Of a DNA stretch of 64,000 nucleotides, positions 57,554 to 64,000 are shown in pieces. The DNA is taken from NCBI RefSeq assembly GCF_000236685.1, contig NC_016633.1:620001-684000 (forward strand). Direction: 5' to 3'. This DNA comes from Sphaerochaeta pleomorpha str. Grapes (GTDB lineage: Bacteria > Spirochaetota > Spirochaetia > Sphaerochaetales > Sphaerochaetaceae). Within the stretch, counting starts at the first letter, position 1, and the number at the start of each line of letters is the position of its first letter. A program made the position numbers and the translations under genes. Under the pieces are notes generated by a model. It saw only the letters and a program-made list of their open reading frames with translations, was not told the DNA's origin and searched no databases.

Positions 57554-59329
57554 CTAGGAGAGTCTCGATTTCTCCATGGTAAATCTGACGATACGCTTGA
57601 TTGTAATGATGCCCAGGTTCTTATTTCCATCCTGGACAACAAGGATATCAGACTTACCCTTCTCCATTACCTCAAGGGCATCGGAGAGATTCGATTTACT
57701 CGGAATCGTGATCGGATGCCTAAAGACATAAGGACCGATAGTATCCGTGTCGGCCGCCTTCGCCTTGTAGAGTTCCTTATAGCTTATCGTGCCAAGAACG
57801 TTTTGTTCTGCGTCGATAACAGGGAGAACCCCGAGTTCATGTGTGTACATAACGGACAGGGTATCTTTGACAGTATCGCTTGGCTGGCAGGAAACAATAC
57901 CCTTTTTCAAAATATCTGCAACACTGAGACCCTTGAACGTAGAGATTCTCTTGTCAAGCTGGATCTGTACACCCCGTCTGGTCAATTTCTTGGTATACAT
58001 GGTATCGGAATACAAGAGCTTGGCAATAAAATGTGCAATAACCGCGGCAAGCATCACCGGAAGCATGATCTCATAGTTCCTGGTCATCTCGAAAAGCATG
58101 ATAATCGAGGTAAGCACACCCCCTGTAACACCGGAGACCACAGCGGCCATCCCTACCATCGCATACGCGGCTACCGACCCGGTCGAACCGGGAAACGCTG
58201 CATTCACTACAATCCCGACAGCCCCACCAAGGGCTGCCCCCAAGAACAGCGAGGGGGCAAAGATACCCCCAGATCCACCGGAACCAAGGGTCAAAGTATT
58301 GGCCAAAACCTTCAACCCTATCAGCAGGAGCAACATGAAAAAGGAAGTGGCTTGGTTGGCAAGGACAAAATCCATGAACTCATACCCTACCCCAAAGATG
58401 TAGTACGCACCAAAAAAGGTAAGTGACAGATATCCTATGACTCCGATCAAAGTACCCCCTACCAAAGATTTCACCAAAGAGGGGACTTTGATTTTATCGA
58501 TAGCGTCTTCGACCCTATACACTGCCTTGATAAATCCTACAGAAAGCAATCCAGCCAACAATCCAAGGAAAATATGGAAAATGAGCTCATAAGGGGAAAC
58601 CATCGAGTACTGGGGAATTATGAAAGCAGGACTTGTCCCCAGAAAAATTGCCGCAAGATAGGTTGCTACAGTCGAAGAGACTACCAATGGCATAATGGTC
58701 ATAATGCTGTATTCAGGAAGAATAAGCTCGAGGGCAAACATAACACCCCCGATCGGGGCATTGAAGGTCGCACTGATACCACCGGCTGCCCCTGCACCCA
58801 CCAAAATGATGGTTTCACGCGAAGACAACTTGAACATCTGCCCCAGCGTTGAGCCGAAGCTGGAACCAATCTGGACGATAGGACCTTCACGGCCTACCGA
58901 ACCTCCTGAACCTATAGTGATAGCTGAGGCAAAAGTCTTTACCAGGGCAACCACCGGCCTGATCTTTCCCTGATTCAAGGCAACGGCTGCCATAACCTCG
59001 GGAACCCCGTGCCCTTTCGCTTCCGGCGCCCATTTCTCCGTGATGAAATTAGCCAATGCAATACCGAACGCAGGTACCAAAATTACATATTTCCCCCACC
59101 TTGAAATGGCAGCGGTTGCATCCTTCCCTTCAAAGGAAAGGATGCCATGGAAGAACAAGTTGTAGAAAAAATCTATTAGATAGCGAAACCCAACGGCTCC
59201 GAATCCTGCTATGATCCCAACAAAGACACAAAGCAGGCTGATAAACATTGTTCTTTTGATTTGATTGTCTTGCGTTAAACGCACCTGTTCATACGAACTG
59301 GAACCGTGGTTATCTACGGTTTTTGGCAT
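57554..59329 (-). CDS. CLC-family chloride channel/antiporter with CBS domains
   Basis: 591-aa membrane protein: CLC core (about 30-440) with GSGGSVGREGPIVQIG including the gating glutamate, GSGGSGGIFAPSLFLGA, and a C-terminal pair of CBS domains (about 455-515 and 530-590) that sense nucleotides. It exchanges chloride for protons or conducts it. AAGGAG precedes the ATG. It is divergent from a second, unlike CLC gene. Confidence 0.93.
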   Translation of the reverse strand: MPKTVDNHGSSSYEQVRLTQDNQIKRTMFISLLCVFVGIIAGFGAVGFRYLIDFFYNLFFHGILSFEGKDATAAISRWGKYVILVPAFGIALANFITEKWAPEAKGHGVPEVMAAVALNQGKIRPVVALVKTFASAITIGSGGSVGREGPIVQIGSSFGSTLGQMFKLSSRETIILVGAGAAGGISATFNAPIGGVMFALELILPEYSIMTIMPLVVSSTVATYLAAIFLGTSPAFIIPQYSMVSPYELIFHIFLGLLAGLLSVGFIKAVYRVEDAIDKIKVPSLVKSLVGGTLIGVIGYLSLTFFGAYYIFGVGYEFMDFVLANQATSFFMLLLLIGLKVLANTLTLGSGGSGGIFAPSLFLGAALGGAVGIVVNAAFPGSTGSVAAYAMVGMAAVVSGVTGGVLTSIIMLFEMTRNYEIMLPVMLAAVIAHFIAKLLYSDTMYTKKLTRRGVQIQLDKRISTFKGLSVADILKKGIVSCQPSDTVKDTLSVMYTHELGVLPVIDAEQNVLGTISYKELYKAKAADTDTIGPYVFRHPITIPSKSNLSDALEVMEKGKSDILVVQDGNKNLGIITIKRIVRFTMEKSRLS

Positions 59330-59612
59330 TGCTCATTTCTCCTTTTAAACCCTCACATCAGTACAGCACCAGAGTCAGAAGACAATGACACAAAACAATA
59401 ACTATACAAGGGATACTCAATTGATTAATTCGGGTTTTGTCAGTGTAAATCAAATCATAGGCAATGTCCATGCGAGAAAAACCTTTCAACGCAAGGCATA
59501 ATGCAATTACCCAGGGATAAAAATTCCTTCCCGAATTAATTTTTTTTATCAATGTGCTGCAAACGGGCTATACCCGATATACGAGGCTTTGAAAATTACC
59601 TATCATATCCCC

Positions 59613-60935
59613 ATGAAAATTCCTGTTCCTGTAAAATCCGGAAGCATATTCCCTTGGATTATCCGTTCCCTGCTTTTGGGTTGTACCGTGGGGCCTGTCA
59701 TCGCCCTCCTCACAAAAACGGTGGAGGCTGCTACGTTTTTGCGTATGGCCAACCCAAAGCTCCTTTTTGCCATACCCCTTGGAGCAATCACAACGGCTTT
59801 TCTGTATCAGAAGGTTGGCCCCTACCTCAAAGATGGCAGCAACCAGGTCATGTCGATGATCAACCAAGGGATTGTCGATATTGCCCACCCTACAAGCATC
59901 GCTTACCAGGGAGACTATGAGAACCATTCGAATAAAATCTCGACGAAGATGGCACCGCTGCTCCTGCTCAATACATTCATTACCCACCTTGTCGGCGCTT
60001 CCGGGGGAAAAGAAGGGGTGGGGGTACAACTGGGTGCCTCCCTCGGCAGTTACCTGGATTCGTTGGAAAACCTGCTGTTTCCCCAGAATAACACACAGCT
60101 GAAAACCAACAAGAAAGGGGTCTGGCTTATCAGTGGTGCCGGTTCTGCATTCGCAGCCTTGTTCAATGCACCGATCGCAGGAACCCTGTTCGGCCTCCAA
60201 TTCTCCTCACCAAGGGTAAACCGTACCGATGCAATCTTACCTTGTTTCCTGTCATCCTGTACCGCTTGCTTCGTAAGCCAGGCATTGCATATCCATACTC
60301 TGACGCCCATCCAGGCAGAAAGTTTCCCTACCACCGTGAGGTCACTTGCCTGCCTTACCGTTTTATCCATAGCTGTGGGGCTTACCAGCAGGCTATTCTG
60401 TTTTTTGGTACACTTGGTCAAACAAGCCTTGAAAGCAATTTCGCCGAACCCAATCCTGCAGGCATTGATCTGTGGCACTCTTTTACTGTGCGCTTCGATA
60501 GGTATCTACCTGGCTACAGGCTCGGTTGCCTATAACGGTTTATCCTCCTCCCTGCTAACCGAGGCCTCCCTTGGGACCAGCAGCAAGGCAGCGCCATTAC
60601 TCAAATTGCTTCTCACAACTCTAACGATCGGCAGCGGCTTTGTCGGCGGAGAAGTAATCCCCATCATGGTCATAGGTTCGACCACCGGTTCTCTCTTCGC
60701 CCATTACCTTTCCCTTCCCTTCTCTGCAATGGCTATGTTCGGGGCGATGGGGATGCTCAGCGGCGCAACGAAACTTCCCTTCGCCTGTTTCGTCCTTGGG
60801 CTCGAGTTGTTTGGATACGGTGATCCCTTGACCCTGTTTTTTGTGTGCTGTGTTGCGTACATAGCTTCAGGCAAACCTGGAATCTACGAAAACCAGATAG
60901 CGCCGGTATCTATCGATGAGTCGTGGGAAGTGTAG
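59613..60935 (+). CDS. CLC-F-like (fluoride-type) CLC transporter
   Basis: About 440-aa CLC protein without CBS domains. Its anion-path motifs differ from the neighbour: GASGGKEGVGVQLGAS in place of GSGGSVGREGP, and GFVGGEVIPIMVIGST, close to the GF-x-GGEV-x-P motif of fluoride/proton antiporters (CLC-F). Fluoride export is therefore likely but not proven. The start is uncertain (ATG 59613, or TTG 59589); neither has a good ribosome-binding site. I looked for a fluoride (crcB) riboswitch in 59330-59612 and did not recognise one. Confidence 0.8.
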   Translation: MKIPVPVKSGSIFPWIIRSLLLGCTVGPVIALLTKTVEAATFLRMANPKLLFAIPLGAITTAFLYQKVGPYLKDGSNQVMSMINQGIVDIAHPTSIAYQGDYENHSNKISTKMAPLLLLNTFITHLVGASGGKEGVGVQLGASLGSYLDSLENLLFPQNNTQLKTNKKGVWLISGAGSAFAALFNAPIAGTLFGLQFSSPRVNRTDAILPCFLSSCTACFVSQALHIHTLTPIQAESFPTTVRSLACLTVLSIAVGLTSRLFCFLVHLVKQALKAISPNPILQALICGTLLLCASIGIYLATGSVAYNGLSSSLLTEASLGTSSKAAPLLKLLLTTLTIGSGFVGGEVIPIMVIGSTTGSLFAHYLSLPFSAMAMFGAMGMLSGATKLPFACFVLGLELFGYGDPLTLFFVCCVAYIASGKPGIYENQIAPVSIDESWEV

Positions 60936-60942
60936 GGATTCC

Positions 60943-60990
60943 TTGACATAAATGACTGTTTTCTTTATATATGAATATATGCTCATATAT
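60943..60990 (+). promoter_or_regulatory. metal-responsive promoter/operator of the P1B ATPase
   Basis: TTGACA (60943-60948), 17 nt, TATATA (60966-60971). An inverted repeat ATATATGA/TCATATAT (60967-60990) covers the -10; as two 12-mers it matches at 10 of 12 positions, the 12-2-12-like style of ArsR/SmtB/CadC sites. No regulator gene is next to it. Confidence 0.7.
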
Positions 60991-61015
60991 TGATTAATAT
61001 ACAGGAGAGATTTCC

Positions 61016-63385
61016 ATGCCCATCACGAAAACCTGGACCATCGATAATTTAGATTGCGCAGCCTGTGGTGCTAAAGTAGAAGACAGAATCGCAAAAGAAA
61101 CAGGGGTGCAGGAAGCCCATCTCAATTTTATGGCGAAAAAACTCACAGTAACCTCAAAGACGGAGCAGGACGACCTGTTCTGGCAAGGTATAGAACAAAC
61201 GGCGCGTTCTCAGCAACAGGATATTATCCTTCGCCCAGTACAGATTGCATCCACTTGCCAGAATCGGAAGTGGAAGCTCAAAGGCCTCGATTGTGCCGAC
61301 TGTGCAGCAAACATTGAAAAAGCTGTCTCGCGCTTGGATTCCGTACAGAGTGCAAATCTCGACTTCATGCAGATGAAGCTTTCCGTTGAGACGCAAACCA
61401 CCGTTGATGAACAGTTCTGGGACGAGGTCGAGCAGGTGGCCAAAAACATTGAAACCGGGCTTGAGATGAAAGTGATCCAGACAAATGCAGCCTGCCCCTA
61501 CTGTGGCAAAGAACGCTGCGAATGCGACTCCATCAAGGGGAAAACAAACCTCTGGTTCAATATAAGCCTAATACAGATCATTATTTCGTTATCCCTATTC
61601 CTTGGAGGTTCGCTATTCCTCGATGGCATCCCCTCCTATCTGCTCATCCTATCAAGTTATCTAGTCTCGGGTTATAAGGTTCTCTTCAAGGCTGCACGGA
61701 ATATCCTCAAAGGAAAAGTCTTTGATGAAAATTTCCTTATGGCTATAGCTTCCCTCGGGGCAATGGCAATCGGGCAATTCTCTGAAAGCGCGGCAGTCAT
61801 GCTCTTTTACCAGGTAGGGGAATATTTCCAGGATGCAGCGGTAAACAGCAGCCGTCGTTCCATTGCCCGCGCCATGGATCTGAAAAGCGAATTCGCTCAT
61901 GTCGTCAAGGGTAATGAAACCATTGACGTCGCCGTAGAAGAGGTACCGGCAGGTTCGATAATCCGAGTTAAGAACGGAGAAAAAATACCCTTGGATGGCA
62001 TAGTGGTATCAGGCTCCTCTGCACTCGACACCAAGGCTCTCACCGGGGAATCCACACCTACGTTTGTACATCCCAATTCCCTGGTAAACAGCGGTTCATT
62101 CAATGAATCCTCAGTTTTGGACATCCAGGTAACAAAAGTCTATGCAGACAGTACAGTGAAGAAAATCATGACCCTGGTAGAGGGGGCCTCTGCGAACAAG
62201 GCTCCGAGCGAACAGTTTATAACCCGTTTTGCACGGTTGTATACCCCATTTGTTGTCATCGTCGCCCTCTTGCTTACCGTCATTCCTTCCCTGGTTTTTG
62301 GCAACTTCTCAACCTGGCTTTACCGGTCGCTTGTCTTTTTGGTAATCAGTTGCCCCTGTGCCTTGGTCATCTCGGTTCCCCTCTCCTTTTTTGCCGGCAT
62401 AGGAAGAAGCGCCCGGATGGGAATCCTGGTTAAAGGGGGCAACTATCTGCAGACCCTCAGTGAAATCGATACCATGGTGTTTGATAAGACAGGGACCCTG
62501 ACCAAGGGTACGTTTGCCCTGAGGTCGGTCAAAGTGGCTGAAGGCACGTCCTGGACTGAAAAGCAGATACGAGGCTTTGCCTCTGCCCTTGAGTCAAACA
62601 GCTCCCATCCGATTGCCAGAGCCTTTGATCTCTTTGCCGAAGGGCAACACAAGGTATCCTCGGTAACGGAAACCCCGGGGCAAGGCATGAGCGGTTTTGT
62701 AGACGGACACCAAGTTTTGGCCGGAAGCAGTTCGTTTTTATATCAGAAAGGTATTCTCGCGCCCTTAGGTGAAAGCGAAGACCTTACCCATGTGCAGATA
62801 GCTATAGACGGCAGGTATGCAGGAACTGCAGAAATTGAAGACGAGACGAAAGACCTGGCCAAAGGAAATCTCGACAGGCTCAGGAAACTCGGGATCAAGC
62901 ATATCGTTATGCTCAGCGGTGACAATGAGGCTGTCGCCTTGCGTGTCGGGTCCAACCTCGGTATAGACGAAATCCATGGGGGTCTGCTTCCCCAGCAGAA
63001 AGTGGAAATCTTCCAATCACTGAAAAAAAAGGGTGGTAAAGTAGCCTTCGTAGGGGACGGGATCAACGATGCACCTGTGCTGGCTCTCTCCGATGTAGGG
63101 CTTGCCATGGGAGGTCTGGGAAGTGATGCCGCTATTGCGGCAGCCGATATTGTCATCCTCGATGACGACCTTGCAAAGATTGGGACAGTCGTTGCAATTG
63201 CAAGGAAAACAAGCAGGATTGTAAAGCAAAACATCACCTTTGCCCTTGTAATCAAAGCAGTTACGCTTTTACTAGGAGCAGTCGGTATCGCTACCATGTG
63301 GTGGGCTGTATTCGCTGATGTTGGGGTTGCTATGCTCGTTATCCTCAATTCCTTGAGACTATTAGCCTATAAAGCTTATCGTTGA
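61016..63385 (+). CDS. P1B-type heavy-metal ATPase (Zn/Cd/Pb exporter)
   Basis: 789-aa metal-exporting ATPase. It has two N-terminal heavy-metal-associated domains (metal sites LDCAAC and LDCADC), a cysteine cluster CPYCGKERCEC before the first membrane segment, CPC in the membrane (446-448), phosphorylation site DKTGT (Asp490), SSHPIA and GDGINDAPVLA. The CPC site with this layout fits ZntA/CadA rather than copper pumps, but specificity is an inference. AGGAG precedes the ATG. Transcription is probably metal-induced through the operator over its promoter. Confidence 0.93.
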   Translation: MPITKTWTIDNLDCAACGAKVEDRIAKETGVQEAHLNFMAKKLTVTSKTEQDDLFWQGIEQTARSQQQDIILRPVQIASTCQNRKWKLKGLDCADCAANIEKAVSRLDSVQSANLDFMQMKLSVETQTTVDEQFWDEVEQVAKNIETGLEMKVIQTNAACPYCGKERCECDSIKGKTNLWFNISLIQIIISLSLFLGGSLFLDGIPSYLLILSSYLVSGYKVLFKAARNILKGKVFDENFLMAIASLGAMAIGQFSESAAVMLFYQVGEYFQDAAVNSSRRSIARAMDLKSEFAHVVKGNETIDVAVEEVPAGSIIRVKNGEKIPLDGIVVSGSSALDTKALTGESTPTFVHPNSLVNSGSFNESSVLDIQVTKVYADSTVKKIMTLVEGASANKAPSEQFITRFARLYTPFVVIVALLLTVIPSLVFGNFSTWLYRSLVFLVISCPCALVISVPLSFFAGIGRSARMGILVKGGNYLQTLSEIDTMVFDKTGTLTKGTFALRSVKVAEGTSWTEKQIRGFASALESNSSHPIARAFDLFAEGQHKVSSVTETPGQGMSGFVDGHQVLAGSSSFLYQKGILAPLGESEDLTHVQIAIDGRYAGTAEIEDETKDLAKGNLDRLRKLGIKHIVMLSGDNEAVALRVGSNLGIDEIHGGLLPQQKVEIFQSLKKKGGKVAFVGDGINDAPVLALSDVGLAMGGLGSDAAIAAADIVILDDDLAKIGTVVAIARKTSRIVKQNITFALVIKAVTLLLGAVGIATMWWAVFADVGVAMLVILNSLRLLAYKAYR

Positions 63386-63435
63386 TTAATCGCTTGGTTG
63401 TGTGATACATTTACGCAGAAAGTAAGGAATTGAAA

Positions 63436-64000
63436 ATGAATGAGAAACTGACACGAAATATCGGGATAATGGCACACATCGATGCGGGAAAGACTACTAC
63501 TACTGAACGCATTTTGTTTTATACTGGGGAGAATCATCGTATCGGGGAAGTCGACAACGGTGAAGCAACCATGGATTTCATGGAACAGGAGCAGAACAGG
63601 GGCATAACCATTGCCAGCGCAGCAACTACCTGTTCCTGGAAAGGCCACCAGATCAATATAATCGATACCCCGGGACATGTTGATTTCACCGCTGAGGTTG
63701 AACGATCTTTGCGGGTTCTTGACGGGGCTGTGGTAGTGGTGTGCGCCGTAGGCGGCGTTGAGCCCCAGACTGAAACGGTGTGGAGACAGGCCGATACCTA
63801 TAAAGTTCCCCGCATAGCCTTTGTCAATAAAATGGACCGGCTCGGTGCAAACTTCGAGGAAGCCATCGAGGAGATCCGCCTTAAACTGAATACAAACCCG
63901 ATTCCCATCTTCATCCCTGTCGGAAGGGAGAATGACTTTAGTGGCATTATCAACCTTTTGACCATGAAATATTATACCTATGACAGTTCAGACCAGGGGA
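63436..64000 (+). CDS. fusA: elongation factor G (3' end beyond window)
   Basis: First 188 codons of a translational GTPase: [11 protein letters not shown]1 [11 protein letters not shown]2 [12 protein letters not shown]3 DTPGHVDF, G4 [14 protein letters not shown] precedes ATG 63436. It has no stop inside the window. EF-G itself or a second EF-G paralogue, both common in spirochaetes, cannot be told apart from this part. Confidence 0.93.
   Translation, partial: MNEKLTRNIGIMAHIDAGKTTTTERILFYTGENHRIGEVDNGEATMDFMEQEQNRGITIASAATTCSWKGHQINIIDTPGHVDFTAEVERSLRVLDGAVVVVCAVGGVEPQTETVWRQADTYKVPRIAFVNKMDRLGANFEEAIEEIRLKLNTNPIPIFIPVGRENDFSGIINLLTMKYYTYDSSDQG

Noticed and set aside
59330-59612. Possible fluoride riboswitch before the CLC-F-like gene
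   Set aside because: I could not find the conserved crcB-motif segments by eye; a covariance search would decide.

Overview
The window is a chromosomal segment of a spirochaete, most likely a Sphaerochaeta relative (Sphaerochaetaceae). I base this on the gene families and gene orders (xerC-hslV-hslU next to a division cluster, a GH57/DUF4912/DUF3536 glucan locus, nadK-recN behind a DegT-like gene) and on the carbohydrate-fermenter content. This is recognition from memory; the 16S gene (46211-47752) would settle it. Most of the window is dense, moderately GC-rich core genome. The exception is an AT-rich, gene-poor island at about 6.7-11.1 kb.

Region by region: (1) 1-6667 is a sugar-uptake operon: a LacI regulator (cut by the window edge), a binding protein, two ABC permeases and two cytoplasmic GH30 beta-glycosidases, without an ATPase gene. 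(2) 6668-11144 is an accessory scar: an IS3-type transposase remnant, a stray 3' piece of secA, an XRE-ImmA/IrrE regulator with a palindromic operator, an uncharacterised partner gene (DUF5986-like), and a frameshifted C-terminal remnant of a large AAA ATPase of the kind found in defence loci. (3) 11145-14823 holds a divergent GH31 glycosidase (sulfoquinovosidase-like, but with the sulfonate-binding arginine replaced) and a GPH sugar symporter, with a perfect palindrome between them. (4) 14950-17792 carries a LysM/degenerate-LytM protein and a class B penicillin-binding protein, transcribed divergently. (5) 32966 down to 17795 (minus strand) is one apparently continuous 16-gene unit: mraZ-rsmH-ftsL-murF-mraY-ftsW-ftsQ-ftsA-ftsZ-xerD-TSUP-dprA-xerC-hslV-hslU-flhF, with gaps of at most 28 nt. 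The ftsI and murC/D/E/G genes usually found in such clusters are absent from it.

(6) 33.1-38.8 kb encodes alpha-glucan enzymes (GH57 branching enzyme, DUF4912 protein, DUF3536/GH57 protein) around deoD. (7) 38.8-42.4 kb is recN-nadK-DegT-like; the DegT protein lacks the PLP lysine. (8) 42.5-48.1 kb is an rRNA operon on the minus strand: promoter, 16S, tRNA-Ala, 23S and two tandem 5S genes, then a terminator. (9) 48.2-57.5 kb holds a MATE exporter with a palindromic operator, pcm, comM-like, tRNA-Lys and tRNA-Glu, an aldehyde dehydrogenase, a secreted helical-repeat protein, and an araD/sugar-isomerase pair. (10) 57.5-64 kb holds two CLC transporters (one classical with CBS domains, one CLC-F-like), a Zn/Cd-type P1B ATPase with an ArsR/SmtB-style operator over its promoter, and the start of an EF-G gene.

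Together the window shows a saccharolytic bacterium with a reduced division/cell-wall cluster. The accessory island is the part most worth following as a possible new regulatory or defence module. Start codons were chosen by ribosome-binding sites and overlaps read by eye; no database search was run.
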